Below, piece by piece: positions 31,725 through 41,186 of a DNA stretch of 64,000 nt. The translations under genes and the position numbers were made by a program. Source of the DNA: Solwaraspora sp. WMMA2056. Its GTDB lineage: Bacteria > Actinomycetota > Actinomycetes > Mycobacteriales > Micromonosporaceae. The stretch spans positions 3,410,001 through 3,474,000 of the forward strand of contig NZ_CP128360.1 of NCBI RefSeq assembly GCF_030345095.1, read 5' to 3'. Under the pieces are notes generated by a model that worked only from the letters and a program-made list of their open reading frames with translations, was not told where the DNA came from and did no database searches. How positions within the stretch are numbered: the first letter of the stretch is position 1; every line of letters starts with the position of its first letter.

Positions 31725-32690
31725 TTGACGAAAATGGACACGATGTGGGATGGGGACGGTGAGCCACTCGTCGATTGGGAAAAACCCTACAGTTCGTCCC
31801 TGAATTGGGATAAGCCCAATCGGCCAGCCGCAGATCAAATGGGGATCTTCGATAAGTTCAACAGTGGGGAGGTCGACGGATTCCCGAACAAGCACCCACC
31901 CGGATGGATCGAAGCGGTCATTGACAAGGTCAACGACGACATTGCGGCGGAGAATGACGGAAAGAGCTATCCCTACCTGAGCGACACCATCGACTGGTCT
32001 ACCTACAGTGCGGACGAGAAGGCTGCCTACGAATGGTACAAGAGCGAGGTCATCGATCGGGACAAGTGGGACGACCTCGTCGACGAATACCACGCTACCG
32101 CCGCAAACGAGGACAATGTCTCCTGGGCTGACTTCGAGGAGCCTGATTCGTACGACATAGACGGAGACATCGATGCCCCGGAGGTCAAGGCCTATACCGG
32201 GGGTGACAACAAGAATGGTCAGCTCAAGGTCAGCACCGAGGCCATCCGGCACTTCGTGCATCAGATCGACAAGATCGCCTGGGAAGGCGGCGGGATGCTG
32301 CTTGACGCCAGTAACAGATTCGACGAGCTCGACATCCGGCCCGGCAAGTTCGCCAAAGCGGAGCTGATGCGGCAGAAGCTCGCCGGTAACGGCGGCGATA
32401 ACCTCGGCCTGATAGGTGACACCAAAGGTCTGCTGGTGCAGGTGCACCGGACGCTTTTTTCGCTCCGCGAGAGCCTGTTGCAGATGGCCAACTCATACGA
32501 GCGTACCGAAGAGGGTAACGAACGCACGGGCAAGGACCTCGAGGAGCGGACCGAAGAGTTCAACAAGATGACCGAGGCGCAGTTCGGTCAACACATGGGT
32601 GACACGTGGGGGTACCTCGGGGACACCGGCGACTTCGGCCAGGTCTCCACTGATGGTGCCAAAACCGGGGACTCGGGCGGCGACGAGTAG
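31725..32690 (+). CDS. Acidic ESX-associated protein with C-terminal helical hairpin
   Basis: 321 residues. The TTG at 31725 has agaaagga 4-5 bases upstream; ATG 31734 is the alternative. Residues 1-~160 are acidic and Trp-rich (DTMWDGDGEPLVDWEKPYSS, YEWYKSEVIDRDKWDDLVDE) and look poorly ordered. Residues ~165-285 form helices: STEAIRHFVHQIDKIAWEGG, FAKAELMRQKLAGNGGD, VQVHRTLFSLRESLLQMANS, then YERTEEGNERTGKDLEE, an export-signal-like YxxxE. The layout fits an ESX substrate or a chaperone-like partner of the following PPE-like protein. I do not recognise a named family. Confidence 0.7.
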   Translation: MTKMDTMWDGDGEPLVDWEKPYSSSLNWDKPNRPAADQMGIFDKFNSGEVDGFPNKHPPGWIEAVIDKVNDDIAAENDGKSYPYLSDTIDWSTYSADEKAAYEWYKSEVIDRDKWDDLVDEYHATAANEDNVSWADFEEPDSYDIDGDIDAPEVKAYTGGDNKNGQLKVSTEAIRHFVHQIDKIAWEGGGMLLDASNRFDELDIRPGKFAKAELMRQKLAGNGGDNLGLIGDTKGLLVQVHRTLFSLRESLLQMANSYERTEEGNERTGKDLEERTEEFNKMTEAQFGQHMGDTWGYLGDTGDFGQVSTDGAKTGDSGGDE

Positions 32691-32757
32691 GCGCGCTCCC
32701 TGATTTCCGGGGCACGCGGTGGCGGACGGCACGATGGCGGACAGGTGTGGATAGTCG

Positions 32758-35370
32758 ATGGCAGACGATGAAGACGACAAGGAGTGGGCGCACCACTCCG
32801 ACCCCAAGGCGACGTTTCCTCCGCTGACGACGGCGACTGAGCCGATCAACGACCTGGAGCTGTGGGCTCAGTCCGACCCTCCCGGCTGGCGGCGGATCAA
32901 GGCAGCGGTGAACGGGGGTTCCGCACTCGAAACCGACGCGGGAGCCGATTACGCCAGCACCCTGGTGAGTGCACAGAGTCTGGCCGACGCGGCCGGCGCT
33001 TTCCAGCAGGCGGTCAACACCCTGGAGTGGCTGGAAACCTTCATCAGCGTGCAGTCGCACGCGATCGCCGGTGAAGAGAAGGCGTGGCAGGGAACCGCAG
33101 CCGATGCCTTCCTTGCGAAGATGGACTACTACGCCAAGTTCCTCGGCAACCAGGCAGAGCGCCTGCGTGGCGGTGCTGGCATGAGCGGCTCGGCGACCCT
33201 GCCGAACCAGCTTATGAAAGACTCACACTACCTCCATTGGGCGCAGGAGCAGCTCGACTATCTGGACAAAGCGTGGGCGAAGATCGCCGCGGCCTCCAAA
33301 GACGACGTCGCCCACACGGACGGCGGGAACGTTGCGATCAGTTCGACCCGGTTCGCCCGTCCGATGACCAACCAGATGCTGGAGGTCGCGCTGACGCTGG
33401 CAGACCAGTACGTACTGACCGTGCCGAAGGTCGTGTCACCGAGCGGAGACGGCAGCCTCAGCCCGGACAGCATTCCCGAGCCCACCGGCCCGCCGACCCT
33501 GCCACCAACGGAACCACCCGTCGAGCCTCCGACCGAGCCGCCGACCGAACCACCGGCTGAACCGCCGACCCAGCCTCCCACCGAACCTCCGACCCAGCCT
33601 CCCACCGAGCCACCCTCCGAGCCTCCGACTCTGCCCCAGACGGAGCCACCTACTCCACCCTCGACAGAGCCGCCGCCCGTTTCACCGTCGGTCGAGCCGC
33701 CACCGGAGGTGGCAGAACCTCCTGCAGTCGAGAGCCCACCGGTCACCGGACCCGAGGCACTACCCGACAGTCCGGTCGGCGGATCTGTGGGCAGTGGCGG
33801 CCCGGACGTAGCAGCCCCTGTCGTCACCGAGCCGCCGAGCGACGGGCTACCCGGGTTCGATGCCCCGGCGGTTCCCCCACCCGGCACCTCGCCGGATGCC
33901 GATCCTGGCCAGGTCGGCGGCGGCGGTTCCGGCGTGGTGCCGCCCGTCGTCCCACCGATCGTCACTCCGGTGCCGAACACCCCCGCGCCGGGTGGCGGCA
34001 GCCAACCGCCGAACGGCGGCGCACCGCAGGCTCCCGCCCCCGGCGGTGGGGTGGATTTGCCGGAGGTTCCCGCTCCGGGTGGTGGGGTGGATTTGCCGGA
34101 GGTTCCCGCTCCGGGGTCCGAGCCACCGGTCGTCGAGCCCCCTGCGGGTAGCCCGTCCAATCCTGGTTCACCAGTGCCCGGACCGATGCCGGGCGCACCT
34201 GGCGCGCCCGGTCCCGGCCTCGGCGGCGGGGAAGCGGCACCGGACCGCCCGGATTCCTCAGGTCTGGTCGACGGTGACCGGTCGGACTGGACCCCGGGCG
34301 AACCTGGGTCGGCGGCTCCGGACGCGCCCGGCGGAGTCAGCCCGGGCGGTGGCGGCCTCGACCAGGTCCCGGAAATCAGCCCGGTGCCCCGGAACGAACA
34401 ACCGCCAGCGGGGTCGGCTCCACCAGGATCGGCTCCACCAGGAGCTGTGCCACCGATGATGCCCGGAGCGCCGGGTGCTCCGGGGGCGGGTGCCGGGGGT
34501 GGCTCCGGCGTGCCGGACCGTCCGGACTCCGCCGGGCTGGTCGACGGCGACCTGCAGGACTGGCAACCGCCCACCGGTACGGTCGACGTACCCGACGCGC
34601 CTGCCGGGGCCAGTGCCGGGGGTGCCGGACTGGGCGGCGAAGGAACACCCGCGAATCCGACTGGCTTTTCGACCCCGCCCCCGATCGCGACGCCGTCACA
34701 GTCGTCCAGACAGCCCGACGCGGGTTTCGCTCCCGGCACCCACTCCGGACCGGTCGGTGGGGTGCCGCCCATGCCGGGAGCACCCGGGTCACCCGGAGCG
34801 CAGTCGGGCGGCAACGGCCAGCCGGACCGTCCGGACGCCGCAGGACTGGTCGAGGGAGATATCGACGACTGGGCCGCTGTCGGGCCGGACCTGCCCGCCG
34901 GCCCGCAGGCACCCGGCGGAGCGACGGCCGGCGGTGCCGGGTTGGGCACCGTACCGGTCGAAGCGCCTCGCGACGAGTCAAGCGCCCCGACCGACCCGGC
35001 GGCGTCGGCCGGGACGTCCGTATCCGACGTGCCGGGACCCGCCGCCGGGCAGCGCCCCGCAGCGGTGCCGGCCCGGCAGACGGGTGCGGACCGACCAGCC
35101 GCGCCAGTCGCCTTCGGCGTACCTCCGGTGGTCAACACGGCTGAGGACCGTGAGCCGGTCGACCGCCCGGACGCCGCGGATCTGCTGCAGGAGGACGAGG
35201 TCGTCTGGGCCGGCGCCGACCTGGACCAGCGGAAGAGAACGGACGACCGGGTACCGATCGTGCGGCCGGCGGAGGAGGCAGCCGACCCGTCGCACTGGGA
35301 CGACCCGGACGGCATCTGGTGGCTACGCGGTCCGGAACCCGAGCGTGAGATGGAGGCAAGAGATGCGTGA
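32758..35370 (+). CDS. PPE/WXG-like protein with long Pro-rich tail and DRPD repeats
   Basis: 870 residues. The N-terminal ~210 residues are helical with EKAWQGTAADAFLAKMDYYA, a WxG turn, and LADAAGAFQQAVNTLEWLET before it. From ~240 the chain is Pro/Thr/Glu-rich (PPTEPPVEPPTEPPTEPP), then Gly/Pro-rich. Four copies of a short motif follow at ~34243, 34516, 34825 and 35161: DRPDSSGLVDGDRSDW, DRPDSAGLVDGDLQDW, DRPDAAGLVEGDIDDW, DRPDAADLLQEDEVVW. The end is acidic and Trp-containing. Position between the WXG100 genes and EccC makes it a substrate or cell-wall-spanning accessory of the secretion system (inference). It overlaps the next gene by 8 bases. Confidence 0.78.
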   Translation: MADDEDDKEWAHHSDPKATFPPLTTATEPINDLELWAQSDPPGWRRIKAAVNGGSALETDAGADYASTLVSAQSLADAAGAFQQAVNTLEWLETFISVQSHAIAGEEKAWQGTAADAFLAKMDYYAKFLGNQAERLRGGAGMSGSATLPNQLMKDSHYLHWAQEQLDYLDKAWAKIAAASKDDVAHTDGGNVAISSTRFARPMTNQMLEVALTLADQYVLTVPKVVSPSGDGSLSPDSIPEPTGPPTLPPTEPPVEPPTEPPTEPPAEPPTQPPTEPPTQPPTEPPSEPPTLPQTEPPTPPSTEPPPVSPSVEPPPEVAEPPAVESPPVTGPEALPDSPVGGSVGSGGPDVAAPVVTEPPSDGLPGFDAPAVPPPGTSPDADPGQVGGGGSGVVPPVVPPIVTPVPNTPAPGGGSQPPNGGAPQAPAPGGGVDLPEVPAPGGGVDLPEVPAPGSEPPVVEPPAGSPSNPGSPVPGPMPGAPGAPGPGLGGGEAAPDRPDSSGLVDGDRSDWTPGEPGSAAPDAPGGVSPGGGGLDQVPEISPVPRNEQPPAGSAPPGSAPPGAVPPMMPGAPGAPGAGAGGGSGVPDRPDSAGLVDGDLQDWQPPTGTVDVPDAPAGASAGGAGLGGEGTPANPTGFSTPPPIATPSQSSRQPDAGFAPGTHSGPVGGVPPMPGAPGSPGAQSGGNGQPDRPDAAGLVEGDIDDWAAVGPDLPAGPQAPGGATAGGAGLGTVPVEAPRDESSAPTDPAASAGTSVSDVPGPAAGQRPAAVPARQTGADRPAAPVAFGVPPVVNTAEDREPVDRPDAADLLQEDEVVWAGADLDQRKRTDDRVPIVRPAEEAADPSHWDDPDGIWWLRGPEPEREMEARDA
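33484..33690 (+). repeat. PPTEPP-encoding low-complexity repeat
   Basis: Repeated ccgacc.agcc/ccaccgaacc units encode about 12 P-P-T-E/Q-P-P blocks in the PPE-like protein, probably a stiff extended spacer. Confidence 0.85.
34045..34116 (+). repeat. 36-bp tandem duplication
   Basis: Two almost identical 36-bp units (34045 and 34081) encode GGVDLPEVPAPG twice, in the Gly/Pro-rich part of the PPE-like protein. Near-identity at DNA level indicates a recent duplication. Confidence 0.85.
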
Positions 35371-35707
35371 CGACGTCGAGCCGAGGCCGCTGGAAGCCTG
35401 GCGACGGGGGCGACCGGCGGCGCCGGAGCCTGAGGCCAGACCGTTGCGTTGCGGGGGACCGGACTACACCAACGCCGAACGGCTGGAGCTGATGCGCCAG
35501 CGGCAGCGGGAAATGGACGAGGCGGCGCGGCGAGAGCGGGAGCAGTCCGAGTCCCGCCAGTCCACCCGGCGCCGGGGAATCAGCGAGAGCGACGGGGACG
35601 ACGAGTACCCGTCCGAGCGCCGCGCCGACCGGTACGCGGTCGGGCTGCTTCGCCAGGACGACGCGGCATGGGGTGGTACCGGTTGCGGAACTGGGGGGCT
35701 CGGATGA
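35363..35707 (+). CDS. Small highly charged ESX-locus protein
   Basis: 114 residues from ATG 35363, preceded by ggaggcaag and overlapping the PPE-like gene by 8 bases. Most of the chain is Arg/Glu-rich (LELMRQRQREMDEAARRERE), then RRRGISESDGDDEYPSERRA. It ends with ADRYAVGLLRQDDAAWGG, a fifth, diverged copy of the DRPD-A-x-LL-x-x-D-x-x-W motif seen four times in the preceding protein. No membrane segment. Role unknown; the shared motif suggests both proteins bind the same partner. Confidence 0.7.
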   Translation: MRDDVEPRPLEAWRRGRPAAPEPEARPLRCGGPDYTNAERLELMRQRQREMDEAARREREQSESRQSTRRRGISESDGDDEYPSERRADRYAVGLLRQDDAAWGGTGCGTGGLG

Positions 35708-35777
35708 GCGTCCCGAGGCAACGGCACTCGGGCCTGACATCGTCCGGCGACCGTCGCCGGCACTATGGAGTGCTGGC

Positions 35778-38700
35778 ATGAGCACCATCACTGTCAAGAG
35801 GCCACCGCGCGCGGCCGGACCGGCGGACCCGGAAGGGGAGGTGGAACTGCAGGAGCCTCCGCTGATGGCGGAGGAGGCGCCGCTCGACTTCCGCTCGTTC
35901 GCCATGATCGTGCCGATGGGTCTGGGCATGGGCGCGATGATGGCCATGTTCGGCCTCTACAGCCGGGCGCCAGTCATGTATGTGATGGGCGGAGCGATGG
36001 CCGTCGGCATGCTGTTGATGGGCGTCATGCAGATCGGTCGGGCCGCCGCGGAGCGCAAGCGCCAGATGCGTGGCGAGCGCCGGGACTTCCTGCGCTACAT
36101 CGCCCAGCTCCGTCGGCAGGCCCGGAAGGCGGCTGAGGATCAGCGCCAGGCGGTCGTGTGGAACCATCCGCAGCCGCAGTGGTTGTGGTCGGTGGCGATG
36201 AGCAGCCGACTGTGGGAACGACGCCCCAGCCACGACGACTTCGGCCGGGTCCGGATCGGGCTCGGCCGGCAGAACGCGATGCTGCGGTTCCTGCCTCCGC
36301 AGACCAAACCGATCGAGGACCTGGAACCGCTCTCGTCGATCTCCTTGCGACGGTTCTCCGAGGCGTACCGCACGGTGTCCGGTATTCCGACCTCGGTCGG
36401 CCTGCGAAGCTTCACCAGCGTCGAGTTCGAGGGCGAGGCGGACAAGGCGATCGGTCTGGTCCGGTCGATGGTGGCGGCCCTGGTCACCCTGCACGCCCCG
36501 GACGAGCTGCGGGTGGCGGTCCTTACGCCGGAGGTGCACCAGGGGGAGTGGGACTGGATCAAGTGGCTGCCGCACAACGCCCATCCGACTGCCATCGACG
36601 CTGCCGGGCCAGTGCGTCTGTTCGCCGCCGACCACGACGAGCTGATCGACCTGCTCGGGTCGGAGATCACCGACCGGGGCGACCACGACCGGGAGTCCCG
36701 TCCATCGTCCACCGAGCCGTTCGTGGTGGTCGTTGCTCACCTGACCGACCTACCGGACAGCTCGCGGCTGCTCGGCGCGGGCATCCGCAACCTGGTGCTG
36801 CTCGACCTGACCGGTCAGATGCCCGGCGGGCCCAAGGTGCTACGGCTGACCCTGGAGTCGGACCGGGTCACCTTCCCCGCTGGGGAGAGCGTCGGATCCG
36901 CGCTGGCGGACGGGATGGCCGCCACGGAGTGCGAGGCGTTGGCGAGAATCATCGCGCCGAAACGGACCAGCGGCACCCTCGACGTGGTTGAGGAGCCGTT
37001 GGAAAGCGACTTCGAACTGACCACCCTGCTCGGCATCCGGGACGCCAGGACCTTCGACGTAGCGGCCCTGTGGCGTAGCCACGCGCCGCAGCGCAACCGC
37101 CTGACCGTACCGATCGGGGTGACCGAGGGTGGTGAGGTGATCGAGCTGGACCTCAAGGAGTCCGCACAGGGCGGGATGGGACCGCACGGCCTGCTGATCG
37201 GTGCGACCGGCTCCGGCAAGAGCGAGCTGCTGCGTACCCTCGTCTGCGCTTTGGCCGCCACCCACTCGTCCGAGATCCTCAACTTGGTCCTGGTCGACTT
37301 CAAGGGCGGCGCGACCTTCCTCGGCATGGAGAAACTGCCGCACACGTCGGCGGTCATCACCAACCTCGCCGACGAACTGCCGCTCGTCGACCGGATGCAG
37401 GACGCGCTCAACGGTGAGATGACCCGGCGTCAGGAACTGCTGCGCTCCAGCGGCTACGCCTCCCTGTTCGACTACGAGAAGGCTCGCGCCGCTGGTGCGC
37501 ACCTCGTGCCGTTCCCCGTCCTGCTGATCGTCGTCGACGAGTTCAGTGAGCTGCTGTCCAGCAAGGGCGAGTTCATGGATCTCTTCGTCTCGATCGGTCG
37601 GCTCGGTCGGTCACTCGGCGTGCACCTGCTGCTGGCCTCGCAGCGCCTCGACGAGGGCCGGATCAACCGGGTCGAGGGGCATCTGTCGTACCGGCTGGCG
37701 CTGCGTACCTTCTCGTCGATGGAGTCGCGGTCGGTGATCGGCGTCGGCAAGGCGTACGAGCTGCCGCCCGAGCCCGGCAACGGCTACCTCAAGATCGATA
37801 CCACCAATCTGGTGCGGTTCAAATCCGCCTACGTGTCCGGGCCGTACCACGGAGCCGGACGGGACAGAGCCGACGAGGCGGAAGACGAACGGCCGATGAT
37901 CGCCGAAGTCGTCCCGTTCGTCACCGGTCAGGTCGACGTCCGGCACGATCCGGGTCGGGCCCGGGTGACCGAGCCAGGGCACGACACCGCGTCGGAAGCC
38001 GTTCAGACAGCCGAGAAGGTCGAGGCCGCGACCGGCCCGAGTCTCGCCGACGTCCTGCTCGACCGGCTCGCCGGCGCCGGCCCGCCGGCCCGGCAGGTCT
38101 GGTTGCCGCCGCTGTCCGTCGCACCCAGCCTGGACACGCTCCTACCCAGCGTCGTGCCGGATCCGCAGCGCGGGATGACGGTCGACGACCCGGGTGCCCA
38201 TGGACGGCTGCGGGTTCCGGTCGGCATCGTCGACCGGCCCGCCGACCAGGTACGCGACCTGCTCATCATCGATCTCAGCGGCGCAGACGGGCACATCGGC
38301 ATCGCCGGTGCGCCGCAGAGCGGCAAATCCGCCCTGCTGCGCAGTGTGATCCTCGCCCTGGCTTTCACCAACACCCCACGCGAGGTGCAGTTCTACGGCC
38401 TCGACTTCGGCGGCGGTGGCCTCGCCTCCATCGCCGGGCTGCCGCACATCGGCTCCATCGCGTCGCGGATGGAGCGAGACCGGGTGGTCCGTACCATCGA
38501 GGAGGTCTCGCAGGTCATGGAGCGCCGGGAGTACGAGTTCGCCAAGCGCGGGCTCGACTCGGTGACCACCTACCTGGCGGCTCGCGCCCGTGGTGAGATC
38601 GACGACCCGTACGGGCACGTGTTCCTGGTCGTCGACGGCTGGTACACGATGAAGCAGGACTTCGCCGACCTGGAACCGAAGTTCCAGGAACTGGCCTCGC

Positions 38701-39758
38701 GTGGGCTCTCCTACGGCATCCACGTCATCGTCTCCGCCACCCGGTGGTCCGAGATGCGTACCTGGCTGCGGGACCTGCTCGGCACCCGGTTGGAGCTTCG
38801 GCTCGCTGACTCCATGGAGTCGGAGGTGGGTTCGCGTAAGGCGGCGACCGTGCCGAACCTGCCGGGGCGCGGCCTGACCAACAACGGACTGCACTTCCTC
38901 GCCGCGCTTCCCCGCATGGACGGCGTATCGAGAGCCGACGACCTCGCCGAGGCGACCAAGTCGGCGGTGGAGGAAGTCGCCACCTTCTGGACCGGCCCGC
39001 CCGTGCCGGGCGTACGGATGCTCCCCACCCAGCTTCCGGCGGACAAGTTGCCGGCACCCGAGCCGAGCTTCAGGATCTGCCTCGGACTGGACGAGCAGCG
39101 ACTCGCCCCGGTCTGGCACGACTTCCTGGTCACCCCGCACCTGTTGGTGTTCGGAGACAACGAGACCGGCAAGTCGAACATGCTCCGGCTGGTGCTACGG
39201 GCCATCCAGCAGCACTACCCGCCGTCCGGTGCGAAGGTCGTCCTCGGCGACTCGCGCCGGGATCTCGACACCGCGATCACCCCCGAGTACCAGGTCGGGT
39301 TCGGTTTCACCGGAGACAAGCTCTACGAGCTGGCCGGACAGACCGCGGTGTCGATGGACCGACGCGTACCCGGCCCGGACGTCTCCTCCGAACGGATGCG
39401 CCGCCGCGACTGGTGGGAAGGTCCGGAGCTGTTCCTGATTGTCGACGACTACGACCTGATGACCCGGTCGTCGGGGCCGGGATCGGTCCTCGACCCGGTA
39501 CTGCCGCTGCTGGCCCAGGGGGTCTATATCGGACTTCATCTGGTGATCGCCCGCAGTACCTCCGGCGCGATCCGAGCCATGATGGACCCGGTCCTACGTC
39601 GCATGTGGGAGCTGGGTACGCCGGCGACCCTGCTGTCCTATCCGAAGGAAGAGGGCAAGTTCCTTGGTGAGGCGGCTCCCCGTCGCCTGCCGCCCGGGCG
39701 TGCCCAGTTGGTCACCCGTCGCGGCGTGAAGCTGATTCAGACGGGCCATGTCATATGA
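35778..39758 (+). CDS. eccC: Type VII secretion FtsK/SpoIIIE ATPase EccC
   Basis: 1,326 residues from ATG 35778, with ggag 7 bases upstream; an in-frame GTG at 35673 would overlap the previous gene and is less likely. Two membrane helices near residues 35-85 (FAMIVPMGLGMGAMMAMFG; VMYVMGGAMAVGMLLMGV) are followed by three P-loop ATPase domains: GATGSGKSELLRTL (~475) with LLIVVDEFSELL (~585); GAPQSGKSALLRSV (~845) with VFLVVDGWYTM; GDNETGKSNMLRLV (~1128) with LFLIVDDYDLM. Only the first has the full Walker B Asp-Glu, as usual for EccC, where domains 2 and 3 are regulatory and bind substrates. It is the membrane motor that recruits WXG100 dimers. A fused EccCa/EccCb, the common form outside mycobacterial ESX-1. 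Confidence 0.97.
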   Translation: MSTITVKRPPRAAGPADPEGEVELQEPPLMAEEAPLDFRSFAMIVPMGLGMGAMMAMFGLYSRAPVMYVMGGAMAVGMLLMGVMQIGRAAAERKRQMRGERRDFLRYIAQLRRQARKAAEDQRQAVVWNHPQPQWLWSVAMSSRLWERRPSHDDFGRVRIGLGRQNAMLRFLPPQTKPIEDLEPLSSISLRRFSEAYRTVSGIPTSVGLRSFTSVEFEGEADKAIGLVRSMVAALVTLHAPDELRVAVLTPEVHQGEWDWIKWLPHNAHPTAIDAAGPVRLFAADHDELIDLLGSEITDRGDHDRESRPSSTEPFVVVVAHLTDLPDSSRLLGAGIRNLVLLDLTGQMPGGPKVLRLTLESDRVTFPAGESVGSALADGMAATECEALARIIAPKRTSGTLDVVEEPLESDFELTTLLGIRDARTFDVAALWRSHAPQRNRLTVPIGVTEGGEVIELDLKESAQGGMGPHGLLIGATGSGKSELLRTLVCALAATHSSEILNLVLVDFKGGATFLGMEKLPHTSAVITNLADELPLVDRMQDALNGEMTRRQELLRSSGYASLFDYEKARAAGAHLVPFPVLLIVVDEFSELLSSKGEFMDLFVSIGRLGRSLGVHLLLASQRLDEGRINRVEGHLSYRLALRTFSSMESRSVIGVGKAYELPPEPGNGYLKIDTTNLVRFKSAYVSGPYHGAGRDRADEAEDERPMIAEVVPFVTGQVDVRHDPGRARVTEPGHDTASEAVQTAEKVEAATGPSLADVLLDRLAGAGPPARQVWLPPLSVAPSLDTLLPSVVPDPQRGMTVDDPGAHGRLRVPVGIVDRPADQVRDLLIIDLSGADGHIGIAGAPQSGKSALLRSVILALAFTNTPREVQFYGLDFGGGGLASIAGLPHIGSIASRMERDRVVRTIEEVSQVMERREYEFAKRGLDSVTTYLAARARGEIDDPYGHVFLVVDGWYTMKQDFADLEPKFQELASRGLSYGIHVIVSATRWSEMRTWLRDLLGTRLELRLADSMESEVGSRKAATVPNLPGRGLTNNGLHFLAALPRMDGVSRADDLAEATKSAVEEVATFWTGPPVPGVRMLPTQLPADKLPAPEPSFRICLGLDEQRLAPVWHDFLVTPHLLVFGDNETGKSNMLRLVLRAIQQHYPPSGAKVVLGDSRRDLDTAITPEYQVGFGFTGDKLYELAGQTAVSMDRRVPGPDVSSERMRRRDWWEGPELFLIVDDYDLMTRSSGPGSVLDPVLPLLAQGVYIGLHLVIARSTSGAIRAMMDPVLRRMWELGTPATLLSYPKEEGKFLGEAAPRRLPPGRAQLVTRRGVKLIQTGHVI

Positions 39759-39771
39759 AAGGGATGCACGG

Positions 39772-41181
39772 GTGACTGCGACACTCAACGTCGACCTCTG
39801 CCGGATCACCGTGATCGGCCCGGCTCGCCGAGTCGATCTGGCGATTCCGGTCACCACCACGGTGGCCGCCCTGTTGCCCCTGCTGGTCGAGCGGACCACC
39901 GACACCGGCTACCTCGCAAAGGCGGGCACCGCAGGAGGGGCATGGGTCCTGCAGCGCCTCGGACAGGCACCCTTCGAACTGACCGGTACACCGGAGAGCC
40001 TGGACTGGTTGGAAGGAGAGGAACTGCACCTACGGCCGGCCGAGAGTCCCCTGCCCGAGCTCGATTTCGACGACCTCGCCGACGGGGTGGCCATCGCCGT
40101 CAACCGCCGCGACGACCGATGGCAGCCCGAGTACCGCCGGAGCCTGTTCCTGGCGTTGGCGGCCGTCGGGATGGCCGCCACCGCCGTGGTGCTGACCAGA
40201 CACCACCAACAGCTGCCGCAGGTGGTCGCGGCGGGCGTGCTCGGCGCGATGCTCACCACCGCCGCGCTGATCTGTGGCCGACGCCTGGCCGACGGCGCGT
40301 TCTCGCTGCTCTTCGGTGCCGCCGCCGCAGGCTTCACCGCCCTGGCCGCGTCGAGAGCGGTCGACGACACGCCGGGCCATCTCGCGCTGTCCGCCGAGGG
40401 CGGTCTCGCCGCAGCTGTGGCCCTGTCGACAGTCGCCGCGTTGCTGCTCGTCGCCCAGCGGACCGTCGCCCCGTCCCTGCCGGTCCGTCCCGTCCTCACC
40501 GCCGGGCTGGTGGGTCTGGTCACCGTACTGGTCATGCTGCTGGGCGCGGTCAGCGGCATGAGCGTGCCACGTACTGCGGCCACGGCGGTCACGATGATCT
40601 TCGCCCTGATCGTGCTGGCACCCAGGATCGTCGTGAAGCTCGCCCGGTTGCGCGGTCCGCAACTGCCGAAGAGCAGCGAAGACATGTCCTACGACATCGA
40701 GCCCGCCCCGCCCGGTCTGGTCCGGGGGCGCACCGACGACGCGGACACGTACCTGGCCGTGGCGTTGATCGCTTCGGCGGTCGTCCTGCCTGTGCTGTTC
40801 CACCTAACGATGCGCCAGAACGGGTGGGCTGGCTGGACCTTCGTGCTGGTGGTCGCGAGTGCAATCCTGTTGCGCTCGCGTACCTTCCTCGGCGTCTGGC
40901 AACGGATCGCACTCGTCGTCGCGGGTAGCGTCGGCTACCTCATGGTCGTCGTGAAGCTCTCCGAGATGATGCCGCCAGCAGGGCTCTGGATCCTGCTCGG
41001 CTCGCTTGTCGTGCTGGTGGTGCCGCTGGTGATGGCGGCGTTGCGTCCCTGGCCCCGGCGGATGCTGCCGTTCTGGGAGTACTCGGCGACCTTCTTCGAC
41101 GTCACCACCGGCGTCGCCGTGCTTCCAATCCTGGCGCAGATCCTCGGAATCTACGCCTGGGCCCGCGGACTGTTCGGGTAA
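39772..41181 (+). CDS. eccD: Type VII secretion membrane channel protein EccD
   Basis: About 469 residues from GTG 39772, with aaaggga 7 bases upstream; ATG 39748 inside eccC is the alternative. The N-terminal ~90 residues (TATLNVDLCRITVIGPARRV...TTTVAALLPLLVE) are the ubiquitin/YukD-like domain. About 11 membrane helices follow, among them LFLALAAVGMAATAVVLT, VVAAGVLGAMLTTAALICG, TAGLVGLVTVLVMLLGAVSG and WILLGSLVVLVVPLVMAALR. This is the EccD architecture, the polytopic core of the ESX membrane complex. It lies between eccC and eccB in the same transcription unit. Confidence 0.94.
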   Translation: MTATLNVDLCRITVIGPARRVDLAIPVTTTVAALLPLLVERTTDTGYLAKAGTAGGAWVLQRLGQAPFELTGTPESLDWLEGEELHLRPAESPLPELDFDDLADGVAIAVNRRDDRWQPEYRRSLFLALAAVGMAATAVVLTRHHQQLPQVVAAGVLGAMLTTAALICGRRLADGAFSLLFGAAAAGFTALAASRAVDDTPGHLALSAEGGLAAAVALSTVAALLLVAQRTVAPSLPVRPVLTAGLVGLVTVLVMLLGAVSGMSVPRTAATAVTMIFALIVLAPRIVVKLARLRGPQLPKSSEDMSYDIEPAPPGLVRGRTDDADTYLAVALIASAVVLPVLFHLTMRQNGWAGWTFVLVVASAILLRSRTFLGVWQRIALVVAGSVGYLMVVVKLSEMMPPAGLWILLGSLVVLVVPLVMAALRPWPRRMLPFWEYSATFFDVTTGVAVLPILAQILGIYAWARGLFG

Positions 41182-41186
41182 CCGCC

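Noticed and set aside
33484-34116. Possible CRISPR-like repeats
   Set aside because: The repeats are contiguous and in frame with a Pro-rich protein; no regular spacers.
33258-35315. 685-codon antisense frame opposite the PPE-like gene
   Set aside because: Low-complexity Gly/Ser/Pro translation of a Pro-rich coding repeat.
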